Assembly (NCBI RefSeq): GCF_018555455.1
Contig: NZ_JAFEJU010000008.1
Coordinates: forward strand, 22,335 to 86,334
DNA: 64,000 nt
Direction: 5' to 3'
DNA from: Bifidobacterium colobi
GTDB lineage: Bacteria; Actinomycetota; Actinomycetes; Actinomycetales; Bifidobacteriaceae
Part shown: piece after piece, positions 8,222 through 17,612 of the stretch
Numbering within the stretch: position 1 is the stretch's first letter
Layout of the letters: every line of letters starts with the position of its first letter
The notes under the pieces: generated by a model
The model's database searches: none
What the model was told of the DNA's origin: nothing
The model's input: only the letters and a program-made list of their open reading frames with translations
Program-made: the position numbers and the translations under genes

Positions 8222-9076
8222 TTAAACAGGTTCAGTCGTTCTATACACCTTTAAATCGTGAGTAATCCGATGCTCCATCGGAGGGAGCTTCATGTAATCT
8301 CCGTATATTCCTCCGAGATACTCGTCATATCCGGCAATACAACGAAACTGTTCCCCCTCAAACATGAGGAATATTTTATTGACAAATAAATTACGTTTAA
8401 TACGCTCCCCAGCTCCATACTGCCCCAAGGTAACAGCGCCCACGTAAGGACTTAATGCATAACTGTTTTCCAGCCCAATTGACCTAAGTTTACGAGCAAC
8501 AACATGTTGCAGCCCTATTTTTCGCACCAACCATCTAATAGGAGATTTCAACATGGTGCGAACCTTACCTTTCGGTGATTCTTCCGCCGAATATGCAAGG
8601 AATATAATTCTCTGATACCAGTGAACTCTTTTAAACAAATGCCTCACATTTCCCGCACGGACTCCATCAATAGGTAAAACATCAATCCAAATGAATGATG
8701 TACCCGCCTGATCATTAGTACGGTACTTTTGGTTTAGCAACTTCAATACTGGGGTTTCCTCAAAGGTAAGATCACCATAGGGAGACAGTACTAGCCCGGT
8801 TTCCGACTCAACGGAATCTTTCATCGCAATCAAGCGTTCATAATCGGGACGGGGCATTGCTACATCCACATCATCATCCCAAGGAATGAACCCATTATGA
8901 CGTACTGTTCCGAGTAGTGTTCCTCCATACAAGGAATAATCAAGGCCATGAGAATCGCAGAAATCACGAAAAGCAATCAGCATATCCAGTTCGACATGAT
9001 GAATTTCATCAAGGCTCAAACAATGTTTTTCGCTTACATCGTATTCTTTCATGGTGTTTAAAGTATCACCATTCAT
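8222..9076 (-). CDS. LicD-family phosphotransferase
   Basis: 284 residues. The segment YGGTLLGTVRHNGFIPWDDD (50-69), followed by VDVAMPRPDYERL, is the hallmark of the LicD/fukutin-type nucleotidyltransferase-fold enzymes, including the metal-binding Asp cluster. Members move phosphocholine or an alditol phosphate from a CDP-activated donor onto a glycan. An IspD-like cytidylyltransferase in the same operon could supply a CDP donor. Its start codon overlaps the stop of the flippase gene (ATGA), so the two are translationally coupled. No choline uptake or kinase genes (LicA/LicB) are seen nearby, so an alditol phosphate is as likely as choline. Family call firm, substrate open. Confidence 0.9.
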   Translation of the reverse strand: MNGDTLNTMKEYDVSEKHCLSLDEIHHVELDMLIAFRDFCDSHGLDYSLYGGTLLGTVRHNGFIPWDDDVDVAMPRPDYERLIAMKDSVESETGLVLSPYGDLTFEETPVLKLLNQKYRTNDQAGTSFIWIDVLPIDGVRAGNVRHLFKRVHWYQRIIFLAYSAEESPKGKVRTMLKSPIRWLVRKIGLQHVVARKLRSIGLENSYALSPYVGAVTLGQYGAGERIKRNLFVNKIFLMFEGEQFRCIAGYDEYLGGIYGDYMKLPPMEHRITHDLKVYRTTEPV

Positions 9077-10350
9077 TTTTTCACCTTATCTTCCAAACCG
9101 TTTCTAGCTTTCATGCACTCGATAAATCGAAGCCCACATAGCGTCAATTCAGCCAATGAACGAATAACCGCAAAAGCCAATACTGACTCCACACGAGCAC
9201 CAGCTAATATTCCCAACAATGCAATGTTGATTACACCGGAAATGACGGTAGTCATAGTCAACTCTTTAACTCTTCCGAGAGCACCTAGAATCGGCCATCC
9301 TAAAAGCAGTGAATAATAGGAAAATAGAAGCACAGGAGCAACGAAAACTATCACGATGGTTCCCTCGTTATAGGCATCACCACCAAGAATTTGAATGATC
9401 GGTCCTGAAAAAATACAAATGAAAATCGATAACAGCACGACGGCCGGCATCGAAATAATCGCTAGCTTCTTTGCGAAATGCCAGTCACGGGTGTTAACCA
9501 TGTGAGGATAAAGGCTGTTGACCACAGGCATGTACAATGCCTGCACAGCCGCAACAACCGTCATTGCAAGAGACCAATAGGAAATTTGCGCCTTATCGAC
9601 CAACACTGCACCAATGATCAGCGTAGCTAATCCATTAAATGACGTTGACGCAACATTGGAAAAGCAATAATACCCGGATATAGCAAGCTCTTTAAAGCAG
9701 GTTTTCGCATCGACCCATTCAATGCCTGTGTGGAACAGTCTGCGCCCAGCATTGAACGACCACACTAGGGCAATGATGCTGGCGGCAATATCCAGAACCG
9801 GTATCCACAACAGATCGGCAACAGAATGCACGACCACAAACGTCAGCAGTGTCGATACACCTTTCGACGCAAGATACCGAGTTGTAATCGGCCCCATTTG
9901 TTCTTTGCCCTGAAATAGAAAATCCGGTGCAAGAGCACGTCCACAAACGGCGACAAATGAGAGCAGCATATAGGCGAAGTTCTCACGTATTATCGGAATG
10001 AATAATCCGATAATCACACAACCGATTCCTGTCAATACACAAAGCAGCAGTCGCGCTTGCGTTATAGATCCGATAATACGGTTACATTCCCTGATATCCC
10101 GCGCTGTGGCGATTTCCTTAGTGCCAGAGAGATTAAACCCGAAATCGATGATGACCTGCGCAAAAGACATGTAGGAAAGCACATATGCATATACAGCGTA
10201 TCCTTGTGGTTCCAGAACTCTGGTCAAATAAGGCAAAGTCACCAAAGGCAACAGGTATTTCACTAGTTGAAGACCATATTGCCAAATAGCGTTACGGAAA
10301 AAACCCATGTGCTTCGCGTATACGAGACGGAAACGGCTCAATGATTTCAT
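9073..10350 (-). CDS. wzx: Wzx-type polysaccharide flippase
   Basis: 425 residues with about twelve to fourteen membrane helices. The N-terminus (NAIWQYGLQLVKYLLPLVTL then PYLTRVLEPQGYAVYAYVLS) is typical of polysaccharide_synt/MOP-type flippases, which move lipid-linked repeat units across the membrane. I start at ATG 10350, which overlaps the stop of the upstream SDR gene as ATGA; an earlier in-frame start at 10383 would overlap that gene by 37 bases. It is coupled again to licD at its 3' end by another ATGA. AT-rich composition resembles wzy and licD. Confidence 0.88.
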   Translation of the reverse strand: MKSLSRFRLVYAKHMGFFRNAIWQYGLQLVKYLLPLVTLPYLTRVLEPQGYAVYAYVLSYMSFAQVIIDFGFNLSGTKEIATARDIRECNRIIGSITQARLLLCVLTGIGCVIIGLFIPIIRENFAYMLLSFVAVCGRALAPDFLFQGKEQMGPITTRYLASKGVSTLLTFVVVHSVADLLWIPVLDIAASIIALVWSFNAGRRLFHTGIEWVDAKTCFKELAISGYYCFSNVASTSFNGLATLIIGAVLVDKAQISYWSLAMTVVAAVQALYMPVVNSLYPHMVNTRDWHFAKKLAIISMPAVVLLSIFICIFSGPIIQILGGDAYNEGTIVIVFVAPVLLFSYYSLLLGWPILGALGRVKELTMTTVISGVINIALLGILAGARVESVLAFAVIRSLAELTLCGLRFIECMKARNGLEDKVKK

Positions 10351-11405
10351 TCCCCGCCCACCACAGCCTCTCCATGAAGCCATCGGAAGGTTTCCCTGAC
10401 ACCTTGTTCAATGGTGTATTGCGGCGACCAGCCAAGACCTCGAAGCTTATAGTCATCGAGACTTGATGCACGGACAGCTCCGGATTCAGAAGCCTCTGCA
10501 GGAACCCTCAAGTTAACTCCGCCAGCACGAGCGATTACTCCAGCGAAATCACGGAGAGCGACATCATTCCCCGCATTACTGACATTGTATGCTTCACCGG
10601 CTTTTCCATTGCTCACAATAGCCAGAAGTGCGGTGACGCAATCATCAATGTATGTGAACGTTCGCTGTTGCATGCCACTACTGCGCAGCACGATATCGCA
10701 ATTATTAAACGCATCCACAAAAAATGTAGCGGCAAGCCTACTATCATCAGGCTTAAAGCCGGGTCCAAATATGTGCGCTGGACGAGCGATACGCACATCT
10801 ACGCCATATTGTTCCCGATAGCATGCACAATACGTTTCAGCCGCACGTTTTGCCGATGGGTAGCAGGACCGCGGTGAAAGTGTGTCCACAAAACCAGCTT
10901 CATTTTCCTTCATCAAATGAGGCGCATCCACAAAACCGTATACTTCGCCGCTGGAAATATACAGCAAGATTCCATTCTCCTGATTCTTCACATAATCCAG
11001 AGCATTCGATACACCTCGTATGTTTGCATCCATCACGCCCACCGGATCATTGGAGAATGCAGAAGGACCAGCTGGAGAAGCTGCATCAATAACAACATCA
11101 CAATGCAAGTCCGAATTCAGAGGCTTTGTCACATCGCATTGCAGCGTAGACACACCTTCCAACTCATCGAACAAAGCATTCAGCCGACCGAGATTGCGTC
11201 CTGAAGCACACACGCTGACATTGAGTTTCATGTTTGTACGCAGTGATGCCAAACAACGAACAATAGCAGCGCCAATTAATCCGGAAGCACCCAGTACAAG
11301 GACGCGTTTCCCGTCCCACCATTCTGCATCGACTACGCCATTCGCAGCACTATCAGGCAACGAACCAACGGCTATATTTGTCAACGTACCCCACCCTTCA
11401 ACCAT
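10347..11405 (-). CDS. NAD-dependent epimerase/dehydratase (extended SDR)
   Basis: 352 residues. The Rossmann motif GASGLIG is at 39-45, the catalytic Ser region ISSGEVYG at 150-157 and YPSAK (catalytic Tyr and Lys) at 182-186. This is the pattern of extended short-chain dehydrogenases acting on nucleotide sugars (UDP-glucuronate decarboxylase and dTDP-glucose dehydratase relatives). Because it sits directly behind a cytidylyltransferase gene, a CDP-linked sugar or its precursor may be the substrate; this is inference. The ATG at 11405 overlaps the previous gene by 25 bases and lacks a ribosome site. A TTG at 11384, with GGGTGGGG before it, would overlap the stop as TTGA, like the ATGA joints downstream, and could be the true start. 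Confidence 0.85.
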   Translation of the reverse strand: MVEGWGTLTNIAVGSLPDSAANGVVDAEWWDGKRVLVLGASGLIGAAIVRCLASLRTNMKLNVSVCASGRNLGRLNALFDELEGVSTLQCDVTKPLNSDLHCDVVIDAASPAGPSAFSNDPVGVMDANIRGVSNALDYVKNQENGILLYISSGEVYGFVDAPHLMKENEAGFVDTLSPRSCYPSAKRAAETYCACYREQYGVDVRIARPAHIFGPGFKPDDSRLAATFFVDAFNNCDIVLRSSGMQQRTFTYIDDCVTALLAIVSNGKAGEAYNVSNAGNDVALRDFAGVIARAGGVNLRVPAEASESGAVRASSLDDYKLRGLGWSPQYTIEQGVRETFRWLHGEAVVGGE

Positions 11406-12106
11406 GAAGAACGTTCAGCATGCAATAAAGCCTTAAATAAATCGATATCTTCAACCGTGGTGAGTTTCAGATTCCGTTCCGATCCATGCGAGATAAAGAC
11501 TTCACGCCCCAGCTCAATCGCCAGCGTGCATGACGCAACAGAGTTCGTAATGCCTCGTTCGGCGGCTTCCCGATGCATGTCCAACAGGGTCTGCAAAGGG
11601 AATCCCTGCGGAGTCTGCGTACGCATAATGATATTGCGATCCACAATCTCACCGCATGACTCATGGTCATCCGTTTTGAGCAAAGCCTCAACACTTGGAA
11701 TACACGTAATCGCGGATCCGTGTAGTTGCGTGGTTCGGATGCAATCCGTAATTACGTCGCGCGAAACCATCGGACGAATTCCATCATGAACCAATACCAA
11801 ATCAGACGGTTCGAATTGCTCGGCAATCGCATCAATACCACGCTTAATCGAATCCTGCCCGTTATGACCACCAGTCACTACGGCACGCAGTTTCGTAATG
11901 CCAAATTGCTTTGCATATGTGTCGAGGATACGTTCCCAGCCATCAATGCATACCACCACGATCGCATCAATCATCGGATGATTTTGGAACGCCTCACACG
12001 TATACATAATCACAGGCTTATCCTCAACATTGAGGAATTGCTTGGGAATGTCCTGCCCCATACGGGCACCTTTACCGCCAGCGATAATTAGCGCAATATT
12101 AGCCAT
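11381..12106 (-). CDS. IspD/TarI-family cytidylyltransferase
   Basis: 241 residues. The N-terminal loop IIAGGKGARMGQDIPKQFL is the CTP-binding signature of the IspD/TarI family; LVHDGIRPMVS and RTQTPQGFPLQTLL are further family blocks. IspD makes CDP-methylerythritol for isoprenoids, while TarI and its relatives make CDP-ribitol or other CDP-alditols for surface polymers. The operon (SDR, Wzx, LicD, Wzy) argues for the second role. AGGAAAAGGGC precedes the ATG at 12106. Whether this genome has a separate housekeeping ispD cannot be seen from the window; if not, this gene would have to serve the isoprenoid route. Confidence 0.86.
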   Translation of the reverse strand: MANIALIIAGGKGARMGQDIPKQFLNVEDKPVIMYTCEAFQNHPMIDAIVVVCIDGWERILDTYAKQFGITKLRAVVTGGHNGQDSIKRGIDAIAEQFEPSDLVLVHDGIRPMVSRDVITDCIRTTQLHGSAITCIPSVEALLKTDDHESCGEIVDRNIIMRTQTPQGFPLQTLLDMHREAAERGITNSVASCTLAIELGREVFISHGSERNLKLTTVEDIDLFKALLHAERSSWLKGGVR

Positions 12107-12174
12107 GCCCTTTTCCTTTCTTGGAAGTATGAATCAACAAATAAAGAAGTCACCGAGATAAACAACACGTCGCC

Positions 12175-13314
12175 TCATCTGGATTTCGAGTAGGCCTCCT
12201 GGTAGAGATGCATAAGCCGATTAGCTGTCTTTTTTGATCCATATCCGGCTAAATCAACTAGCTCATCGCCCTGATACCGATGATGTGACATTTTGAGTAC
12301 AGACTTCGCCCATTCAGACGCATCGTCCAGAGGAAGCTGTTTTTCAATGGTTCCTTCAATCCCGATTTTCGGGGTCTCGATGGAGCGGATGCACGGGAGA
12401 CCGGCACACATGGCTTCGATACAGGTCATGCCAAAGCCATCGAACGTGCTGGGCATGGTGAATACGTCAAGCGCCCAATAGTAGGGTGCCGGAGTATTGG
12501 TTGGCCCAGGCATGATCAGCGCATCTGCTACACCATGTTTTTCAGCATATTGCTTGGTTTCCTCCGCCATAGGGCCATCACCGACCAACAGCAGTTTCGC
12601 ATGTGCATCCTTGGCAAGCAGATCAGCCAAAATGTCTACCTGAAACAACGGATTCTTGGCGGGCGCCAGGCGTCCCACCGCACCGAACAACAGCTCATCA
12701 TCGGCAATATGGAGCATGCGCCGGGTCTCACGTCTCACGCCCTCATTAAAGCGAAAACGTTCGGTATCGATCCCATTCTTGATGATTTCGAACCGCTTAT
12801 TGCCGAACAGATATTCGCCTGCGATTTGCGAGCATGCCAGACGTACCGTAGCGGAATCACCCCATAGCATACGGCCGAGCTTGTGGGCAATGGTTTTAAT
12901 GCCACGCGACCCCTCGCCGAAATCGGAGTTATGAGAATGAACAATACGTACCGGGACGCCTTCCTGTTTGGCGATGTGCGCGTAGACGAAGCCCACACCA
13001 TTCATGGTGTTGATATGCACCACGTCATAATCGCCGGCCTTGAGCAACCGTCGCCAAGCCCGGGTGCTTGCCTTAAAACGTGTAGCCAGACCAGGCTTCT
13101 CGTTGTGGAACACCGTATAGCGGTGTCCACCAAGACGCCTTATCTCAGCATCATGGGCATCGCTCCAATCATGCGTGCAGAAGATATCAAAAACAAAACG
13201 ATCGGCGTCAAGATGCCGCACCGTGTTCATAACGAACTGTTCGATGCCGCCTAATCCCCAACCTTCGGAGTAATAGAGAATCTTGACATGGCCAGGCTCA
13301 GAAGCTTTTGTCAT
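12175..13314 (-). CDS. Glycosyltransferase family 4
   Basis: 379 residues. The N-terminal domain starts KILYYSEGWGLGGIEQFVMN, the EpsF/GT4 glycine loop, and continues with VHINTMNGVGF and VHSHNSD. The C-terminal GT-B domain has GAVGRLAPAKNP, LLVGDGP and the nucleotide-sugar motif STFDGFGMTCIEAMCAGLP with its E-x7-E-like pair. Retaining enzymes of this kind add one sugar to the lipid-linked repeat unit at the inner membrane face. I start at ATG 13314, preceded by GGGAGGACTT, which overlaps the DUF4422 gene by 17 bases. Sugar donor unknown. Confidence 0.9.
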   Translation of the reverse strand: MTKASEPGHVKILYYSEGWGLGGIEQFVMNTVRHLDADRFVFDIFCTHDWSDAHDAEIRRLGGHRYTVFHNEKPGLATRFKASTRAWRRLLKAGDYDVVHINTMNGVGFVYAHIAKQEGVPVRIVHSHNSDFGEGSRGIKTIAHKLGRMLWGDSATVRLACSQIAGEYLFGNKRFEIIKNGIDTERFRFNEGVRRETRRMLHIADDELLFGAVGRLAPAKNPLFQVDILADLLAKDAHAKLLLVGDGPMAEETKQYAEKHGVADALIMPGPTNTPAPYYWALDVFTMPSTFDGFGMTCIEAMCAGLPCIRSIETPKIGIEGTIEKQLPLDDASEWAKSVLKMSHHRYQGDELVDLAGYGSKKTANRLMHLYQEAYSKSR

Positions 13315-14107
13315 AAGTCCTCCCGCCAAACTTGGCCATAAGAAAGCCCATGCCCTTCTTCCACCAGTTCACTGGTTCGGGGCTCACCACAGGAAGCTCT
13401 GCGTACGAGTAACCATTTGTCTCCAACCACGGATCAAGCAAACGCTCGCTCACGCGACCCAGGTACCGAGCATGAAAGGCATCATACTGAGCTGGATCCA
13501 GACGGCGTTCCAGCTCGAATAGAATCGGAAACATCCATGAGCAATATTCATCAAATTTCTGAGCGCTCATGATGAACATGTTGAAAATATGCGCGCCGCG
13601 AGCCTGCATCAGATCATCCCAAGCAAGCACATACTCAGGGGCAAGTTCCATCAGTACCTCGCGGCATTTATCGAACTGCACGGCATGGAATGTGTGTGCG
13701 TAATGCGAATAAACGGTTTCGATGTAATAATCACGCCGTTTCGCCACAAGAATGTCATGGTTCTCCAAAAGCCTGCTGACCTCAGAGGAACCGATTACAC
13801 GATCGAACCGGTCATGCGTGGTTATACGCTGCCATCGGTTCAACGTGGCGAAATGTCTCCGGTAATGCACTAAGCCCTTATAGTCGGCTTGGCTGTTTTT
13901 CCACATCCAATACAAACCAGTGAGTTCCGAATAATAACCGTTACGATCGGAGATATTGTCTCCAGTATCATCACCGGTCATGTCCGCGCATACCTCAGGA
14001 TGCAAGGCCGCTCCCACGTGCAGTGGCAGATACATGGGATCCGTTGGCATACGGTATGGCTTATGTGTGGCCACTGCCACACAAATGCTTTTTTCTGGGA
14101 CCTTCAT
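13298..14107 (-). CDS. DUF4422 glycosyltransferase-like protein
   Basis: 269 residues. The opening ICVAVATHKPYRMPTDPMYL and the later GYYSELTGLYWMWKN and GLVHYRRHF are the defining blocks of DUF4422, a family found in capsule and exopolysaccharide clusters and thought to be glycosyltransferases. I start at ATG 14107, five bases after the DUF4012 stop, with AGGGG eleven bases upstream; a GTG at 14116 overlapping that stop is the alternative. With the priming enzyme and GT4 it is one of only three sugar-adding genes here, so the repeat unit is probably small or other transferases lie elsewhere. Confidence 0.85.
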   Translation of the reverse strand: MKVPEKSICVAVATHKPYRMPTDPMYLPLHVGAALHPEVCADMTGDDTGDNISDRNGYYSELTGLYWMWKNSQADYKGLVHYRRHFATLNRWQRITTHDRFDRVIGSSEVSRLLENHDILVAKRRDYYIETVYSHYAHTFHAVQFDKCREVLMELAPEYVLAWDDLMQARGAHIFNMFIMSAQKFDEYCSWMFPILFELERRLDPAQYDAFHARYLGRVSERLLDPWLETNGYSYAELPVVSPEPVNWWKKGMGFLMAKFGGRTYDKSF

Positions 14108-14112
14108 GGAAA

Positions 14113-15951
14113 TCACTTCCCCTCATACACGGTATCGACATCGCGAATCATCGGGGTCTGATCGAACTTAAGAGAGGCTGCACCTGGAGCAGTCGTTACG
14201 TCAAAGTCCAAAGTGACTGAACTGGCCGGTTCAATAACGATGCGACCGTTGTACGCCATGCGATCCTTGCGCTGCACGGTCTCGAATTGATCACCATTCG
14301 AAGTGGCGATGTTCGAGATGGATCCTCCGACCGGCGCATACAAAGCAACAGCATTGTGTGCCGCTCCCCCAGTTTCCATCACAATGTATGTAGCCAATGA
14401 ACCGACCTGTGAATATGGCAACGTATTCGTAAAGGTAACCTGAACATGGTATTGCGCTGAACCATCTTCCGCTGTACCCGTTTTCGTTACCACGGTCTTA
14501 CGGTCAATGTAATAGTCAATCTTCGTGGCCTTCGTATCATTGAGATACATGCCGACCACAGGCTTCTTTGCATCGGAGGTAACTTCGCCGCTCACTCCCA
14601 TGTCACGTAACGCCCGCTGATCCTCCTTATGGAAGGACCAGAAATACAGATGACGTTTCTCAGCCATCTTCATCATGGTCTTTGCCATCTTCAGCATGGA
14701 TTTCGCATCCATCTTCGAGAACATATTGTGAACCGTCTGGGAAGCCGTCAACGCAAAATATGCATCCTGCTGTTCCACAGGCACTTCCTGATAGACCCCG
14801 TTAAGCAGAAATGCCGCGGCATTCGTTCCATCGAGTACGCGTCCATCTGGCATGGTCACACTTCCGGTAACACCCATAAGCGCCTGTAATGCAACCGGAT
14901 CCATGGACATCACGCCATCCGATTCACCACCGAAGGACTCCTGCTTCCAGTTCTCGGCCATGTACTGTGCCAGCTGCGGGAAATCAGGAATCATCGTGTA
15001 ATCGTTCGTGATATGCCCCGGCCAAATGCTGTCATACAACTCCGCATCACCTTGTTGTACATACTGATCGACATTGACGGTATGGAACTCCTTGTTTGAA
15101 TGGAAGTCGCCCACCGTAATCTTGCCATTCTCAGCATGGACGGAACCAACGGAACCGATCAGGCCACCGGTAGAACGAATCTCGGAATTGGTCTGGGCAA
15201 TAAGCACATAGTTTCTGGCACCATTCGATCCGATAAATGGCGGCAGCATGTTGATGACACCCGTAAGCTGGTTGAGCTTGCCGGAAAGATTGGAAAACTG
15301 TGTCTTTCCCTTGCTTAACGCTGTTTGAATCTGACCGATGTGAGCGTCCGGCAGGTTCTCGATACGCTTCGACTGTGCCTTTACTTGATTATTTGCCTTC
15401 GTTATGCGATTCGCGGCAGTGATAATCGGCTTAGTATTGAGCTGCCCATCATCACTTTTCAGATCGGCGTTCATCAAGTCCTTCACCGTGGTATTCAGCA
15501 ACGGCAAAGTCTGATGGGAAAAGTCATCGAGCACATCCACAGCCACGCGCACCGACTTGATGTCGGAACCGTATACCGGCACTTTCTCGGCCATATCCCA
15601 TTGCCAACCGCTCAAATCGGACTTTGCCGCCGAAGCCTCGGCCTGCACGGTGTTCACAATGGGGTCAAGCTTCGTCACTGTTGTCGTCAGATCGCCGTCT
15701 TTGACGGTTTTCACCGTGTCAATTACCGTATTCAGATGAGCCTTCGCGCTCATGGCCTGTCGATACATGGAATAGCCCAGTGCGCCCAAAGCTGCACACA
15801 ACGTCAAGACCACGACAAGTACAATCCAAGGCCACACATGATGCTTTTTCGGCAAAGCAACAGCGGCATGATGCGCCGTCTTGCCGTTATGCTTGCCCGC
15901 ATATTGTGAAGTGCCACCAGTTTTCTTGGAAGGCTTACCAAAAAACGCCAT
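14113..15951 (-). CDS. DUF4012 membrane-anchored protein
   Basis: 612 residues. A basic cytoplasmic tail rich in His, Lys and Gly is followed by one membrane helix at about 38-60 (WPWIVLVVVLTLCAALGALG). The rest is outside. The block NYVLIAQTNSEIRSTGGLIG and the later PDFPQLAQYMAENW and YFALTASQTVHNMF identify DUF4012, which is common in actinobacterial polysaccharide clusters. It resembles, in part, wall-polymer ligase-like or assembly proteins, but no reaction is established. The N-terminal third (60-215) is helical and may form a coiled coil. It lies between the priming transferase and the first glycosyltransferase. A role in polysaccharide export or attachment is inferred from context only. 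Confidence 0.8.
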   Translation of the reverse strand: MAFFGKPSKKTGGTSQYAGKHNGKTAHHAAVALPKKHHVWPWIVLVVVLTLCAALGALGYSMYRQAMSAKAHLNTVIDTVKTVKDGDLTTTVTKLDPIVNTVQAEASAAKSDLSGWQWDMAEKVPVYGSDIKSVRVAVDVLDDFSHQTLPLLNTTVKDLMNADLKSDDGQLNTKPIITAANRITKANNQVKAQSKRIENLPDAHIGQIQTALSKGKTQFSNLSGKLNQLTGVINMLPPFIGSNGARNYVLIAQTNSEIRSTGGLIGSVGSVHAENGKITVGDFHSNKEFHTVNVDQYVQQGDAELYDSIWPGHITNDYTMIPDFPQLAQYMAENWKQESFGGESDGVMSMDPVALQALMGVTGSVTMPDGRVLDGTNAAAFLLNGVYQEVPVEQQDAYFALTASQTVHNMFSKMDAKSMLKMAKTMMKMAEKRHLYFWSFHKEDQRALRDMGVSGEVTSDAKKPVVGMYLNDTKATKIDYYIDRKTVVTKTGTAEDGSAQYHVQVTFTNTLPYSQVGSLATYIVMETGGAAHNAVALYAPVGGSISNIATSNGDQFETVQRKDRMAYNGRIVIEPASSVTLDFDVTTAPGAASLKFDQTPMIRDVDTVYEGK

Positions 15952-16011
15952 AGAGAGACCATTCCTTTCTTCAATGCATCATGCTCTGCTCATCAAAAAA
16001 CGATGAGCGGT

Positions 16012-17466
16012 TTAATACGCGCCACTGCCACGAATCACCACGGCAACCGTTTTGATGAGAATCGCCAAATCGGTCATTAGCGACCAGTTTTCTACGTAAT
16101 TCACATCCAAGAATTCAGCATCAGCCTGGCTGAGGTTCGATCGGCCTGAAATCTGCCAAGGGCCGGTGATGCCTGGTTTAACAAGCAAACGAGTGGAATA
16201 TAGTGGACCATACTGTTCCACTTCATACCGTTGCTGTGGTCTGGGACCCACCAGAGACATATCGCCACGCAGCACATTAATCAATTGAGGTAATTCATCG
16301 ATCGATGTTTTGCGTATTATTCTGCCTACGCGTGTGATGCGGGGATCATTCTTCGGTTTAAACAAAATGCCATGGTTCTCACCCATCTGTTGGGCCAACG
16401 CCGCATCCATTTTGTCTGCGTGCACACGCATGGAACGTAGTTTCAGACACTGGAACGGCTTGCCGTGCAAGCCGATGCGCTCCTGCTTATACAGCACCGG
16501 GCCGCCATCCTCAAATTTGATGGCTATAGCCGCACCAATCATTACTATTGACGCAGGAATAAGAGCAATGAATGCTACCACAATATCGATAAGACGCTTC
16601 ACACATCTCACCGGCCATGAATATTGCGGTAAATCTGCAGAAAGCACCGGCATGGAGGTATTGCTCCGCAGCACCAGGTGCCCGCTTCCCAAATCAGCCA
16701 CTGCGGCAGTAACCGCAAGCTCCATATTCAGCGATTCAACGGCCAGAGACAATGTGCGCATCGTTTCGGAATCGCGGGTAAGAACATCGGTAATAAGCAC
16801 CACGCTTACACCCCTCGAACGAGCAATCTGTGGCAGTTTGGCATTCAAAGGGATTATCTGCAGGTTACAATCCAACTGTTGGCCATCGAAGGACGCATCA
16901 ACAAGAAACTGCGCAGCATCTGCATCCGCGGAGGCCTTCGCCTGTGCAATCGGACAAACCGCCACAGGTTTATATCCAAGAGCCTTTCCACCTTCGCTAG
17001 TCAATGTACGTATTGCATGACAAATTGCCTGAGGAGAACCAACTATGAGGGTCGAATACATGCATTCGCCCTTACGACGATTGGCATGCAGAGCACGTCT
17101 CATCAACCAGCGTTCAATGCAGGTGGCAACGCAAGCAATCAACGGGGCAATAACAACAAGCCTACGAGGTAATTCCACATTCGCAATAAAACCAACGGAG
17201 CATAGCACCACCAACTCCGCTAATAATGCGGTCAGAATTTTTGCGTATAAGCTGTATCCTTCGCTCATCACGTGATGCTGGTATGTGTGTGAAAACAGCA
17301 GGCACAGCACCCACGTTCCCGCAAACACCAATGGAATGACAATCCCGCCGTTCACCATGGCATGAGTCACCGCATGCAACAATCTTGGGGAAAGTAGCAG
17401 AACAATAGCGCAAGAGGCCAGCATTATGGCAGCATCAACCACAATCAGCGCAGCGGTAAATGTCAC
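16012..17466 (-). CDS. Priming sugar transferase (catalytic part, phase-variable gene)
   Basis: 484 residues from a GTG at 17466. It has about five membrane helices, then a bacterial sugar transferase domain: CVKRLIDIVVAFIAL, PVLYKQERIGLHGKPFQCLK, RKTSIDELPQLINVLRGDMS, LVGPRPQ and LVKPGITGPWQISGRS. Such enzymes put a sugar phosphate on undecaprenyl phosphate and so start every polysaccharide unit. The GTG has no convincing ribosome site. The same frame stays open a further 53 codons upstream to a run of nine G, where it would join the reading frame of the small gene at 17613-17840 if one G were added. I therefore regard this as the distal part of a gene of about 609 codons that is out of frame in this sequence. 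Confidence 0.88.
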   Translation of the reverse strand: MTFTAALIVVDAAIMLASCAIVLLLSPRLLHAVTHAMVNGGIVIPLVFAGTWVLCLLFSHTYQHHVMSEGYSLYAKILTALLAELVVLCSVGFIANVELPRRLVVIAPLIACVATCIERWLMRRALHANRRKGECMYSTLIVGSPQAICHAIRTLTSEGGKALGYKPVAVCPIAQAKASADADAAQFLVDASFDGQQLDCNLQIIPLNAKLPQIARSRGVSVVLITDVLTRDSETMRTLSLAVESLNMELAVTAAVADLGSGHLVLRSNTSMPVLSADLPQYSWPVRCVKRLIDIVVAFIALIPASIVMIGAAIAIKFEDGGPVLYKQERIGLHGKPFQCLKLRSMRVHADKMDAALAQQMGENHGILFKPKNDPRITRVGRIIRKTSIDELPQLINVLRGDMSLVGPRPQQRYEVEQYGPLYSTRLLVKPGITGPWQISGRSNLSQADAEFLDVNYVENWSLMTDLAILIKTVAVVIRGSGAY

Positions 17467-17612
17467 CTGCCAGACAGGTGTACGACTGGAACGAACACGT
17501 ATATTCCCCGTTCCGTCATTGGATCGTATTTCACGTACACGGGTGAATGAGGTTGTTCCTGCCGAGCCGTTTACATCATCGGAAACGGCCTGTACATCCT
17601 TGAGAGATGAGC

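Noticed and set aside
16012..17466. Complete transferase gene starting at GTG 17466 with no switch
   Set aside because: Possible, but the frame is open for 53 more codons up to the G run and the only good ribosome site is before ATG 17840.
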